Part shown: positions 25,360 to 34,375 of the stretch, piece by piece
Layout of the letters: every line of letters begins with the position of its first letter
Numbering within the stretch: the stretch's first letter is position 1
Assembly (NCBI GenBank): GCA_003131585.1
Contig: PKVW01000010.1
Coordinates: 16,371 to 80,370 of the forward strand
DNA length: 64,000 nt
DNA from: Acidobacteriaceae bacterium
GTDB lineage: Bacteria; Acidobacteriota; Terriglobia; Terriglobales; Acidobacteriaceae
Reading direction: 5' to 3'
Program-made: the position numbers and the translations under genes
The notes under the pieces: generated by a model
Database searches by the model: none
The model's input: the letters and a program-made list of their open reading frames with translations, nothing else
What the model was told of the DNA's origin: nothing

Positions 25360-25489
25360 CGCGCTTTAGTCTAGCAAAGCCAAAGCTTCCGGCTCCTGTT
25401 TTCCGGCGTAAAGAGATGGATTTTCGCTGCTCTGCCGCAATAAGAAAGTTGAAGACGGCCCTGCCGCATTACAATGGCAGCACGCATTC

Positions 25490-28400
25490 ATGCCTTATCG
25501 ATTCCATCAACTCCTGAAAAATGTTGGGAAAGCTTGCGAGAACTCGTCTCCGACAGAATCGGAGGTCGAAAAGCTTTTTCAACAACACGATTTTTTTTTC
25601 GAGCTGGGTTACGAGGGCATTGGAAGAGATATCCTCGCGCAGCGCTCGCGGTCGCAAAAGCGCTACGACGCAGCCCTTTTGGGATTTGGCGGGCGAATCC
25701 GTACCGTAATCGAATTCAAGAAGCCGAACCTTGATAAGCCGCTAGAGAGCTATGCCGACGATCTCCTGGAGAAGTATGTTCGCCCTCACTCCGCGACTGT
25801 TGGCGTTCTCACCGATGGCGTCGACCTGGTTTTGTATTTTAGGGTAAATGGGGACTTCGCGAGGCAGTTTGGCTTTCGCCTGACCGAGGTCACAGAAGCC
25901 GAGGCTCGAAAACTTGAGGACGCCGTTCGCAAGCGCCGGGTTGATCTCGAATCGCTGCAGAGCGTGCTCGAATGGTTGAAAGAAAATCGCCAGGGATCGT
26001 TGCTGATCTCAGACAGCGAGTCGGAGCCAGCCAAGATATTTTTTCAGGTTTTTCAGCTGCGGCCCGAGTCCGTCTTCGGACGCTTAGTGCTTAAGCTCAA
26101 GGAAATCCTGCCGCAGACCATCGATTCGTCCGGATTCACTCGGGGATCCTATGAATTTTGGCTGAAGACTTATGCGCGCGAACTGAAATTGCAGGACACG
26201 CCCCGCAGTTGGCGGGACTTCCTGCTCATGAGCACAGCCGAGGAGATTGCCCGCTTTTCCTTTGCCCTTGAAACCGCCTATACGATCGTGTCTCGCTTAA
26301 TCCTAGCCAAAGCCGCTGACGATCAGCGGTTTCCCGGCGTCCGGTTTTTGCCGCGCCTTCAGGAAAGTTATAGCGAACTTTCAACGCGCAACCGGCTTAA
26401 AGCGGAGAACCACTTGGAGGTCATCGGGCGATCGTTTCAGAGGGCAGGCGAGACGCTCTTCCATTCCATTTTCTCGCAAGACATTTTCGATTGGTGGTTT
26501 GAAACCAAGACGCTGGATAACCGACTCCTCTGCTTAGCCATCGGTGAGGCTGTCCTAACCATCGTGCAGTTTGACTTCGCTGATCTTTCCGGCGACTTGC
26601 TCGGGGAGTTGTACCAACAGTATTTCGACCGAGACACGCGCAAGGCCTTAGGCGAGTTTTACACCCCAAGCGAGGTCATCGAGTTCATCCTGGATGAGTG
26701 TGGCTATAAGGGGCAGCGCGGAGAACGTCTGCTCGATCCTTCTTGCGGTTCGGGCTCTTTCCTGGTGGCTGCGCTAAAGCGCTATCTTGCCAGGCACAAA
26801 GGCCAAGACAAAGAGTCTCTGCTGCGGGATCTGACTGAGGGTCTGCGCTTGGTGGGCTTCGATATTAATCCCTTTGCCGTCTTGATGTCGCAAGTCAACT
26901 ACGCGGCTCTCATTCTGCCGCTGTATGCGGAGGCCGTCTTTCACAACCCCGAATTCCGCATCTTGCGCTTGCCCGTATTTCGCACAGACTCCCTGCGTCT
27001 GGAAGAGAAGGAAGTCGAGCGTAATTCAAAGAAGAAAGACGCGCTGACCATCAACCTGCAATTCGAAGAGCGAACCCTAGACGTCAGTGTCTATTTGCCG
27101 ATCACGGAGTCCAAGAAACGGTTCGTGAAAATGCAGGTCCGCGTGCCTCGCTTCGCTGACGCACGCAAGCAAGGCCTGGTGGGCAACCTCGAGGACTATG
27201 TTGCCGCGCTCAGTTTCGTGTTCCAGGCCGCCCGGGATAAACGGCACAGCTTGGCCACGCTCTTAAAAGGCCGATTTGGAAGCCGGGCCGGCGATCTTGC
27301 AACTTACCTGACCGACGTGTTGGATAGCCTCAACTCCACCGTGGACACCCTGAAAGGAAAATACAACGACGGCCGCTTTCTCAAAACGATTGAGGACTTG
27401 GTCCTTGCTGTCTCGCTCAAGCAGGACATGCAATACGACTACGTAGTCGGCAATCCGCCCTACGTCCGTATTCAGAAGATTCCTGACCATGTGAAGGAGT
27501 ATTGGGAAGGAAGATACGAGTGGGCAGAACGCAACTACGATGTGTACATCCCATTTTTTGAGCGGACTATCCAGGCGGCAGGACAAGAAGGCTGGCTCAC
27601 AGAGGGCGGTCGTCTCGGGTTCATCACTTCTGACCGTTTTCTGAATGCTGACTACGGCGGAAAACTCCGCGAAGAGCTGCCGAAAGGCCTCAAGGTGGAC
27701 TTGCTGATTGACTTTCGCGACACTCGCGTCTTCGAGGGAGCGCTCAACTACCCCGCAATTTTGATTGGGAGGCGGGAAACCGGATCCACTGGTGAGATGG
27801 AGGCGGCTCGGGTATTTTCCAGTGAAACTCCTCTCGCGGAGCTTCTGAAACAGTTCAAGAATCTCCGAAAACAAGTTGGGGACAGTCACGTCCTGCGTAG
27901 TAATGCGGCTGAAGTTTTCAGTTTTCCGCGAAGTCAGCTCAAAGCACAGGGCTGGTGGCTAATGCCGACCGACGAGCGGGAGACATTTGAGCGTCTTCGA
28001 GGCTGTGCAGGTAAGAGCCTGTCCGAGCTGACGGTCAGTGCCAGTGGGGGATTCGCAGGTTATCAGACAAGCGCAGACGCGGTCTTGGTCTTCGACGAAC
28101 TGGAGGATTGTGGACCAATTCTTAAACTCGCGCCCCGTCACGAGCCCAAACACTGTGGTTGCGGGAAAAATCCTGTTGAGATCGAGAAGGAAGCGCTGCG
28201 GCCCTTCCTTTTCGGCAAAGACGTTGGGCGCTGGCTCGTCGATTGGAAGAAAGCATGGGTCATGTTCCCTTATGACATCTATCAGAAGAAGCAAACCCTT
28301 TATGACGAGATTTCGGTGACTAAAGGCTGGAACTTGATTCCTAGCAGAGAGAACATCGGCAAATTCAACTTTGCCCACCCGGACGCGATCACGACCATAG

Positions 28401-29443
28401 AGGAACGATTCCCCAAAGCTTGGAAGTACCTGCGCAACCATGAAACAGTGCTGCGCGCCCGCGAACACGACAAATACGCGAGGGATAGGGCGGAAGGATA
28501 CGGCTGGTATGGAGCAACCTATCCTCGAGGTCTCGATTACTATTTCCGCCCCAAGCTGATGCTGCAACTGCTCTCTCGCTACAACTCGGTCGCTTATGAC
28601 CCCGAGGGCAAATTTGTCTTTCAGGCGGGAGGCAAAGGTGGCGGCGTTTATGGAGTTGTCCCTATCGAAACGGTGAACCACCGCGCCCTGCAGGGCTTCT
28701 TGAGTTCGAAGGTGGCGGACTTTATCGTCAAAGAGATTAGCTCAGTCTACGGTGGGCGCTTCTACTCTTACGCCGATCAGTTCCTCAGAGATCTGCCGAT
28801 CTGCAAGCCTCTGTTGGCAAGCGAGTCGCGCGAGGCAAAGAAGCTCGGCGAATTAGCGGCAGAAATTTCCGACTTGTCCCGTGCAAAACTTCGTCTATTG
28901 TACAAACTGGCAGCCTTCCCTGAGGGGTTCACCGCCGAGCTCTCCAGATACGAACTCGATACGGTCAAGCGACTCTGCAGTAAGCAGCCGCAGTCAGAGA
29001 ATCTGAAGATCATTCCAGAGGATATTCGAGTAGCGGCTGCGCTCTACGGATTCGAGGTGCATTACGGCACCCAAGCTCCATTTGAGTTCGACGTGAGAGA
29101 ACACGCGGAGTGTCTGGCGAAGGCACTACGGAATCATAGGACGCAAAATATAAGCACAAAAACCGTACTCAACTGGCGGCTCCCAGTTACCGTTGCAGGG
29201 GGCAAGAAGCTTTTGGAATTGCTGGCGGGCCTGCAGGCTAATCTAGCCGACCTGAGCAGTAAGGTAACTTCCGCTGAGGAAAAACTGAACGATCTCGTCT
29301 TCGAAATGTACGGATTGGACAAAGAAGAGCGAAAAGTCGTCGATGACTTTCTGGAGAGGTACAGTAGCATTTCAAAGGTGGTCTCAGAAGAATTGGAAGG
29401 CGACGTGCCCGTCAAGCCGGACGAGGTAACGGTGCTGTCTTAA
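25490..29443 (+). CDS. type IIG-like restriction-modification protein (nuclease + N6-adenine methyltransferase + specificity)
   Basis: A 1,317-aa single-chain R-M enzyme. The N-terminus has a PD-(D/E)xK-like nuclease (RYDAALLGFGGRIRTVIEFKKPN, residues ~62-85). A helical connector follows, then the methyltransferase with SAM motif I LLDPSCGSGSFLVAAL (about residue 413) and catalytic motif IV GNPPYVRIQ (about 654). A C-terminal TaqI/Eco57I-like target recognition region follows. It should both cut and methylate its own site, giving phage defence without partner genes. Composition is visibly less G+C-rich than its neighbours and it sits alone, indicating acquisition. It could also be a PglX-like methylase, but no BREX genes are nearby and the N-terminal nuclease argues against that. 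Confidence 0.85.
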   Translation: MPYRFHQLLKNVGKACENSSPTESEVEKLFQQHDFFFELGYEGIGRDILAQRSRSQKRYDAALLGFGGRIRTVIEFKKPNLDKPLESYADDLLEKYVRPHSATVGVLTDGVDLVLYFRVNGDFARQFGFRLTEVTEAEARKLEDAVRKRRVDLESLQSVLEWLKENRQGSLLISDSESEPAKIFFQVFQLRPESVFGRLVLKLKEILPQTIDSSGFTRGSYEFWLKTYARELKLQDTPRSWRDFLLMSTAEEIARFSFALETAYTIVSRLILAKAADDQRFPGVRFLPRLQESYSELSTRNRLKAENHLEVIGRSFQRAGETLFHSIFSQDIFDWWFETKTLDNRLLCLAIGEAVLTIVQFDFADLSGDLLGELYQQYFDRDTRKALGEFYTPSEVIEFILDECGYKGQRGERLLDPSCGSGSFLVAALKRYLARHKGQDKESLLRDLTEGLRLVGFDINPFAVLMSQVNYAALILPLYAEAVFHNPEFRILRLPVFRTDSLRLEEKEVERNSKKKDALTINLQFEERTLDVSVYLPITESKKRFVKMQVRVPRFADARKQGLVGNLEDYVAALSFVFQAARDKRHSLATLLKGRFGSRAGDLATYLTDVLDSLNSTVDTLKGKYNDGRFLKTIEDLVLAVSLKQDMQYDYVVGNPPYVRIQKIPDHVKEYWEGRYEWAERNYDVYIPFFERTIQAAGQEGWLTEGGRLGFITSDRFLNADYGGKLREELPKGLKVDLLIDFRDTRVFEGALNYPAILIGRRETGSTGEMEAARVFSSETPLAELLKQFKNLRKQVGDSHVLRSNAAEVFSFPRSQLKAQGWWLMPTDERETFERLRGCAGKSLSELTVSASGGFAGYQTSADAVLVFDELEDCGPILKLAPRHEPKHCGCGKNPVEIEKEALRPFLFGKDVGRWLVDWKKAWVMFPYDIYQKKQTLYDEISVTKGWNLIPSRENIGKFNFAHPDAITTIEERFPKAWKYLRNHETVLRAREHDKYARDRAEGYGWYGATYPRGLDYYFRPKLMLQLLSRYNSVAYDPEGKFVFQAGGKGGGVYGVVPIETVNHRALQGFLSSKVADFIVKEISSVYGGRFYSYADQFLRDLPICKPLLASESREAKKLGELAAEISDLSRAKLRLLYKLAAFPEGFTAELSRYELDTVKRLCSKQPQSENLKIIPEDIRVAAALYGFEVHYGTQAPFEFDVREHAECLAKALRNHRTQNISTKTVLNWRLPVTVAGGKKLLELLAGLQANLADLSSKVTSAEEKLNDLVFEMYGLDKEERKVVDDFLERYSSISKVVSEELEGDVPVKPDEVTVLS

Positions 29444-29458
29444 ATTTAAGACAGTACC
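29431..29458. terminator. 28-bp near-perfect palindrome over the R-M stop codon
   Basis: CTGTCTTAAATTTAAGACAG is a perfect 20-bp palindrome, extended by GGT/ACC outside one mismatch. It overlaps the TAA stop. The next gene converges, so a transcription stop is plausible, but no T-tract is seen; it could instead be a protein-binding or insertion-boundary site. Confidence 0.5.
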
Positions 29459-29752
29459 GAGGTAACCGAGTAAGATCAATTCATAGCCCGCATGTGACAT
29501 CTAACCTTGCCTTCCACAATCATTTTTTTTAATCCTAGACACGGGCACACGCAGTGCCGGTCGTCTGATCCTGACGCAGCCAAGTTCTTTAGAATCCGGA
29601 ATTTGCTCCTAAGTTCCTTAGGCTCCCGATTTTGCGGGGAATTCCCTGCTAACGTGATGATTCTAATAGAGGGAGGGGGAGGGGGTATTCGATAGTTAGA
29701 ATTGCGGGGGAAGGGTGCGCGGGCGAGGGCGGCTTTCCGCCACAAGTTTATT
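29459..29752. other. intergenic region with a family-a REP variant
   Basis: An A/T-richer stretch without a gene. At 29717-29744 lies GCGGGCGAGGGCGGCTTTCC followed by GCCACA, a variant of the family-a REP, just beyond the stop of the convergent phosphatidyltransferase gene. Confidence 0.5.
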
Positions 29753-30436
29753 TTACGCCGCCTGTCCCGCCTTGGCCGCGGTGTTCGGGGCATCCTGGGT
29801 GCGGGTCCAGGTGTAGCGCATGCGGTGGATCACGGTGATGGTCGACAGCACTGCGATCACCCACAGCACCGGCGCCATGCGGTTGAAAAGCGCGCCGATG
29901 ATTACCAGCACCAGCCGCTCCGGACGCTCCATAAATCCCACGCGGCACGATCCAATCAGCGACTCGGCGCGCGCCCGCGTGTAGCTCACCATGATGGCGC
30001 TCACCATCACGAACGCAGTCAGCACCACATAGAAGAAGCGGTCGCCGCGCGCATAGAAGACCAGCAGCCCAAGAAATTGCGACGCGTCACTGTAGCGATC
30101 GACTACCGAATCGAAGAACGCTCCAAAGCGCGTGACCCGGTTCGTGGCGCGCGCGACCTGGCCATCCACCAAATCGAAAAAACCGGAGAAGATAATGACC
30201 AGGCCGGCGTAAAAAAACATACGCCGCTGCGTGAGAGCTGTAGCAGAGCCGAACAGAATCGCGGCCCAGGTGTTCACTACAAGTCCCATGAAGGTCAGCA
30301 CGTTGGGATTGATGCGCGACAGCGCCAGCCAGCGCACGATGGTATCGAGCAGCACGCCGCAAGCGCGTCCGAACGCGCTCGTCCAACTTAGATTGGTCCA
30401 GCTTCTATTGGGGCTTCTATTGTGCGACTCGGCCAC
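29753..30436 (-). CDS. CDP-alcohol phosphatidyltransferase
   Basis: A 227-aa inner-membrane enzyme that transfers a phosphatidyl group from CDP-diacylglycerol to an alcohol in phospholipid synthesis. The full CDP-AP signature is present: DGQVARATNRVTRFGAFFDSVVDRYSD (DGx2ARx8Gx3Dx3D). About five further spans follow. The acceptor (glycerol-3-phosphate, inositol phosphate or other) cannot be read off. GTG start overlaps the greA stop (TAGTG), so it is translationally coupled to greA. The N-terminus contains a 15-nt repeat. Confidence 0.9.
   Translation of the reverse strand: MAESHNRSPNRSWTNLSWTSAFGRACGVLLDTIVRWLALSRINPNVLTFMGLVVNTWAAILFGSATALTQRRMFFYAGLVIIFSGFFDLVDGQVARATNRVTRFGAFFDSVVDRYSDASQFLGLLVFYARGDRFFYVVLTAFVMVSAIMVSYTRARAESLIGSCRVGFMERPERLVLVIIGALFNRMAPVLWVIAVLSTITVIHRMRYTWTRTQDAPNTAAKAGQAA
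30380..30421 (-). repeat. 15-nt tandem repeats in the phosphatidyltransferase N-terminus
   Basis: Plus-strand units GTCCAACTTAGATTG, GTCCAGCTTCTATTG and a shortened GGGCTTCTATTG. In frame they encode NRSP-NRSWT-NLSWT before the conserved domain. Confidence 0.7.
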
Positions 30437-30930
30437 TAAGCGCCCGCCTTTTCGGGCTCCGCCTCGTCGTGAATCGTGGTCAGGGCTAGAATTTCCAGCT
30501 CACGCTTGCCGTTAGGCGTGATCACGGTGGCCTCGTCGCCTACTTTTTTATTCAACAGCGCGCGGCCGATGGGAGACGTGGTTGAGATTCTGCCGGTGGC
30601 GACGTCCGACTCTTCGCTGGTCACCAGCTTGTATTCCTTCTCCTCATTCTTAGTGCTGTCGAAGACCTTGACGGTGGAACCGAGCCCCACTTTGTCCTTG
30701 GGGATGTTGTTCATGTTGGTCAGGGACAAGTCGGCGAGGCGCTTGCCGAGCTGACGGAAGCGCGCTTTGACGAACTCCTGGCGCTGCTTGGCCATGTGAT
30801 ACTCGGCGTTCTCGCTGAGGTCTCCGAGAGCCGCGGCCCGCTTGATCTCTTTGGGCAGCTCGTGAACCAGTTCGTGCTCGAGCGCGTCGACTTCTTCCTG
30901 AAGTTTCTTTTTGATTTGATCAGTCTGCAT
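30436..30930 (-). CDS. greA: transcription elongation factor GreA
   Basis: A 164-aa factor that stimulates RNA polymerase to cleave backtracked transcripts. The N-terminal coiled coil (DALEHELVHELPKEIKRAAALGDLSENAEYHMAKQRQEFVKARFRQL) holds the acidic tip region DLSENAEY. The C-terminal FKBP-like domain contains VGLGSTVKVFD and ISTTSPIGRALLNKKVGDEATVITPNGKRELEIL. First gene of an operon with the phosphatidyltransferase. Confidence 0.95.
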   Translation of the reverse strand: MQTDQIKKKLQEEVDALEHELVHELPKEIKRAAALGDLSENAEYHMAKQRQEFVKARFRQLGKRLADLSLTNMNNIPKDKVGLGSTVKVFDSTKNEEKEYKLVTSEESDVATGRISTTSPIGRALLNKKVGDEATVITPNGKRELEILALTTIHDEAEPEKAGA

Positions 30931-31040
30931 AAGGTACCGCTCTCGGGATTATAAACCCGTTGCTGCGCTGCCGGCGCGGGGATCCTAGGAAGCCCGAAGG
31001 AGCGGCGGAAAAGCCTCTGCCGAAAGGGAGTCAGTGCTCT

Positions 31041-31060
31041 AATGTTCCCCTGGGAACATT
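31041..31060. promoter_or_regulatory. 20-nt dyad upstream of greA
   Basis: AATGTTCCC-CT-GGGAACATT, a perfect 9-bp inverted repeat 110 nt upstream of the greA start. Its shape and position fit an operator; no regulator can be named. Confidence 0.4.
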
Positions 31061-31271
31061 TTAAAAGGACGAAAATCGGCGGCGTAAGTTGTTGATTTCT
31101 CGTGGGGGCTTTCGGGCGGACCAATGGATACAACCGGTTAGGCTGTGGAAGAAATGTCTACTTTCGAGGACGCCGAATGACTACGAAAGTAGACTTGACA
31201 GTCGTGTTCTGTACTTTATACGGTACGTCGCCGACGATGGCGTAGTCGAAACTGGAGCCTGCCGGCAGCAT

Positions 31272-31320
31272 AGTGCCCACCCTTTCGCACAGAACGCGAA
31301 AGGATGGGGCAGCCTCTTCG
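31272..31320. repeat. family-b REP, degenerate copy at the array end
   Basis: CCTTTCGcacagaaCGCGAAAGG with GGGGCA after it, the same hairpin family as at 32743 and 34268. Together with the RHS remnant beside it, this marks the downstream (minus-strand) end of the cassette array. From greA to here (30931-31271) there is no supported gene. Confidence 0.55.
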
Positions 31321-31348
31321 GGGGCACTGCAAGCGTGGGCCAGCCCCC

Positions 31349-31430
31349 CCAGCCAATCCGAATGCAAAATGTGAGTGTTGCTGCCGGTGGCCCCAAGAAG
31401 CTCGGCCGTGCTGCCGGCGTGATCTCGAAA
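31349..31430 (-). pseudogene. RHS core remnant
   Basis: Translates as GSTAELLGATGSNTHILHSDWLGG, matching the same segment of the RHS core copies at about 32590 and 34105. It begins 20 nt after the stop of the preceding immunity-like gene and is interrupted by the REP, so only a scar of a further cassette remains. Confidence 0.75.
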
Positions 31431-31435
31431 ACCCG

Positions 31436-31663
31436 TCAATGGAGCAATTCCCATAGCCCTGTCGCGATGAAGAGAGTGCAAATCGCGCTTATGCCCAAAA
31501 GAATTCCAAGGTGTGTGCCCTGCCGCAACTCTCCCTTCAGATATTTCGTCCAAGCCGTGACTAAGACCACGCCACCAACGGCGATTGCAAACCATGGATT
31601 TCCTTGGCCTCCGTTGGCAGCACTGGAACCTGGTCCAAGAGTAGTCATCACTTTTTTTGGCAC
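31436..31663 (-). CDS. putative immunity protein A (two-span membrane protein)
   Basis: A 75-aa protein with two hydrophobic segments (PWFAIAVGGVVLVTAWTKYL and LGILLGISAICTLFIATGLW). Its start overlaps the end of the RHS tip A gene by 16 nt, the standard toxin-immunity arrangement. The role is inferred from position and the membrane nature of several neighbours; no family recognised. Confidence 0.6.
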   Translation of the reverse strand: MPKKVMTTLGPGSSAANGGQGNPWFAIAVGGVVLVTAWTKYLKGELRQGTHLGILLGISAICTLFIATGLWELLH

Positions 31664-32736
31664 CCCCCATTCGTGGTGACGTTCGCGTAAATTCCGCCGC
31701 CCGCCGCCCTGCCGAAGAGGGATCCCTGGGCGTAAAGACCGGCCCCTGAGGTAAACCCGACAACACCTGCGGAAGCGGAGGCAATCGGGGTATTTACTCC
31801 GAACCCTCCAAATAGGAGGTCCTCGCTGCCGAGGCTTCCACTTCCATTTGGTACTACTTCTCGTCCGCCGCCGCCCTCCAGACCCTCCCCACCACCGGCC
31901 TCGAATAAGGCCCCTGTGGTTGTTCCGCCTTGGCTATCGAATGTGGTTATTGCTCCCGCGAATGCATGCACCGGACCGCCGCTAACCTCACGGCCAGCGA
32001 AAACAAACGCACCGCCACCGCACACAGTCGGCGCGGCCTTCGCGATTGCGGTGATGTAGAGTTGCGCAGTGGGGTTCAAAGGAACGTCATTAGGAACATA
32101 GATTGGCACGGTTGTGGTTAAGAACTGGAGCAGCGTCCCTTGCTGCCCAGCCACATTCACGACATTGCTGGGAGCGACCTGGACCATCCATGCCCCGTCC
32201 ACCTTTGTGCAGTTGACGTTGTTGTCTCCACCCTGGTCATCGGGAACCGCGTTTCCATTGACGTCTGCGCAGTAGTCCAGTCCGATCGGATCGGTGTAGC
32301 TGAGTGGATCGTTCATCACATACGCATATCTGTTCCAGGACTGCGGATTGCTGGGATCGACAGCCGCCATTCCTGAAGGGTCAGGCGAAATCCACCGCCC
32401 CCGCACCGGGCTGTGCTCGCGGTAGAGGAAGTCGTACAGGCCAGAGAGCGTGTCCTGGCTCTGGCCGGTGAAATTCTGGTCGTTGGAAGTGCCGTCGTAA
32501 CTTTCGCCGTAGGGAGCGTAGGCGGTGTCGTAAACCAGTTGACGATCCCAGTCGGCGGAGATGCGCGCGCTGCCCAGCCAATCCGAATGCAGCAGATGAG
32601 TATTGCTGCCGGTGGCTCCGAGAAGCTCGGCCGTGCTGCCGCCGGGCAGCGGGATGCGGATCGTCATGGCGGCCTGGCCGTTCATCACTCCTAGTTTACC
32701 AATCGGACTGTAGAGAACTCGACCCAAGCGCAGCAT
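31648..32736 (-). CDS. RHS core fragment with C-terminal tip A
   Basis: RHS/YD proteins form a shell around a C-terminal toxin released after the core. Only the 3' part of the core is present: SPIGKLGVMNGQAAMTIRIPLPGG, HSDWLGSARISADWDRQLVYDTAYAPYGESYDG, DFLYREHSPVRGRWISPDPSGM and the core end RYAYVMNDPLSYTDPIGL. The tip of about 190 residues after that motif is Gly/Ala-rich (EAGGGEGLEGGGG; ASAGVVGFTSGAGLYAQGSLFG) and unassigned; a membrane-active toxin would fit its two-span partner. There is no RHS N-terminus, so it is an orphan cassette. A family-b REP lies immediately upstream. Confidence 0.8.
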   Translation of the reverse strand: MLRLGRVLYSPIGKLGVMNGQAAMTIRIPLPGGSTAELLGATGSNTHLLHSDWLGSARISADWDRQLVYDTAYAPYGESYDGTSNDQNFTGQSQDTLSGLYDFLYREHSPVRGRWISPDPSGMAAVDPSNPQSWNRYAYVMNDPLSYTDPIGLDYCADVNGNAVPDDQGGDNNVNCTKVDGAWMVQVAPSNVVNVAGQQGTLLQFLTTTVPIYVPNDVPLNPTAQLYITAIAKAAPTVCGGGAFVFAGREVSGGPVHAFAGAITTFDSQGGTTTGALFEAGGGEGLEGGGGREVVPNGSGSLGSEDLLFGGFGVNTPIASASAGVVGFTSGAGLYAQGSLFGRAAGGGIYANVTTNGGCQKK

Positions 32737-32742
32737 TCCCGA

Positions 32743-32825
32743 CTCCCGCCTTCGCAAAGAACGCGAAGGACGGGGCACCCACTGCGCTGGTAATGCCAGC
32801 GAGATCAAAGCCTGGGCCACCCGCC
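32743..32825. repeat. family-b REP between cassettes A and B
   Basis: Hairpin CCTTCGCaaagaaCGCGAAGG, then GGGGCACCC, and ending CCTGGGCCACCCGCC. Nearly identical to 34268-34356. Confidence 0.8.
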
Positions 32826-32871
32826 CTAAGGGAGAAACTCGTCCCAGACTAACGCGGTCGAAGGAACTCGC

Positions 32872-33186
32872 TCACACCAGCATTTGTAATCCGCAAACTA
32901 CGAAAGTTACTATCGTCAGAATCAGTGCGATAAACGCCATCATTCGATGAGAATCGGCAACTAAGCCAGCAACCGCGAATCCGAGCGAACCGAGTCCGCC
33001 CAGCAGCCAAGCAGTACTGGCCACGCTGACAATTAAGGGAGGAGCATGCGGCTGTTTCGATGTCTGAACAAGAAGCACTCCACCGTATACGATGAACGTC
33101 TCCGCCAAAGATATCGCGAGCGAGATACAGCCGAACTTACGCTTGGACCACCAGTTTGCCGTTTGAACTGTCATTGTCATTGACAT
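32872..33186 (-). CDS. putative immunity protein B (multi-span membrane protein)
   Basis: A 104-aa protein with four hydrophobic segments (FGCISLAISLAETFIVYGGVLLV, IVSVASTAWLLGGLGSLGFAVAGLV, MMAFIALILTIVTFVVCGLQML). ATG 33186 overlaps the end of the tip B frame (33177). Likely protects against tip B; inferred from context. Confidence 0.6.
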   Translation of the reverse strand: MSMTMTVQTANWWSKRKFGCISLAISLAETFIVYGGVLLVQTSKQPHAPPLIVSVASTAWLLGGLGSLGFAVAGLVADSHRMMAFIALILTIVTFVVCGLQMLV

Positions 33187-34260
33187 GCGGTCCTTCCGGC
33201 GGGAACGAGATACATACCCGTGTTCCGATAAATCCAATCCGGAGCCGAGTCATATAACAGATGCAGGGGGATCGAAAGACCACTCAAATCAACGGGGTAG
33301 GGGGCCGGAAAAGGCACTGAGGGATTGAATAGGTCTACGTGACTTTGTATTTGCCCGGTTGTCGGATCGACCGTCACATGAGTCGAGCAGAACGGATTGA
33401 AGTCGCGAAAATTGTCCTTCCCTTTCTCCATGCCGTTATACTTGTTATCAATGCTGCTCGGGCAGACATTAGCTCCCGTTGACATTCATGCAACCGCCTG
33501 TCCCGTTGTTTGCGGGACTGCTATTGGACGCCGGCGAAAGTTTTGGGCACCAAACAACGTCTCCCCCGCCCTGTCGTAAGCATCCAGTGCCTTGATAATC
33601 ACCTCCGGCGGGGACCCACACGCCCGGCGGCGGCGTGTTCAACGTCAGGGTCAGTTGCGAAACGTAATTTGCTTCTTGTTGCTGTAGCGTCAGATTGCCG
33701 GTTAAAACCTGAAACTCCGTCTGCAAACTCGCGTGCACACACGGCGTCGCCACCGGGTAGATGTTACATAACCCAGTACCCGAAAAGCCCGCGTACTGTA
33801 CCTGTAGTCCCGAGGGATCGACCGAATTCATGGGGCCATTGAGGACGTAGGCATAGCGGTTCCAGGACTGCGGATTGCTGGGATCGACAGCCGCCATTCC
33901 TGAAGGGTCGGGCGAAATCCACCGCCCCTGCACCGGGCTGTGCTCGCGGTAGAGGAAGTCGTACAGTCCAGAGAGCGTGTCCGGGCTCTGGCCGGTGAAA
34001 TTCTGGTCGTTGGAGGAGCCGTCGTAATTTTCGCCGTAGGGAGCGTAGGAGGTGTCGTAAACCAGTTGACGATCCCAGTCGGCCGAGATGCGCGCGCTGC
34101 CCAGCCAATCCGAATGCAGCAGATGAGTATTGCTGCCGGTGGCTCCGAGAAGCTCGGCCGTGCTGCCGCCGGGCAGCGGGATGCGGATCGTCATGGCGGC
34201 CTGGCCGTTCATCACTCCTAGTTTACCAATCGGACTGTACAGAATTCGACCCGAGCGCAA
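33177..34260 (-). pseudogene. RHS core fragment with C-terminal tip B, frameshifted
   Basis: The core copy is almost identical to that of cassette A (GKLGVMNGQAAMTIRIPLPGG through RYAYVLNGPMNSVDPSGL). The tip runs TGGCMNVNGS to a TAA near 33469 and continues in another frame as ANVCPSSIDNKYNGMEKG...THVTVDPTTGQIQSHVDLFNP...NTGMYLVPAGRTACQ. Removing one A near 33475 would join the halves (NVNGANVCPSS). Either the toxin is inactivated or the assembly has an error. The His/Asp-rich second half is unassigned. Confidence 0.75.
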
Positions 34261-34267
34261 GCATTCC

Positions 34268-34356
34268 CGACTCCCGCCCTTCGCACAGAACGCGAAGGAC
34301 GGGGCACCCCACTGCGCTGGTAACGCCAGCGAAGATCAAAGCCTGGGCCACCCGCC
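34268..34356. repeat. family-b REP between cassettes B and C
   Basis: CCCTTCGCacagaaCGCGAAGG, GGGGCACCC and CCTGGGCCACCCGCC, as at 32743. With the adjoining RHS core it forms a direct repeat of roughly 480 bp with the same block in cassette A. Confidence 0.8.
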
Positions 34357-34375
34357 GACCCGTTGCGCTGGAACG

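Noticed and set aside
24379-25374. 331-aa plus-strand ORF
   Set aside because: Antisense to the isoaspartyl peptidase; Pro/Arg/His-rich shadow.
25490-29443. BREX PglX methylase
   Set aside because: Has an N-terminal nuclease-like segment and no BREX genes nearby; type IIG is the simpler reading.
31158-31784. 208-aa minus-strand ORF
   Set aside because: Out of frame with immunity gene A; only its GSTAELLGATGSN part is an RHS remnant.
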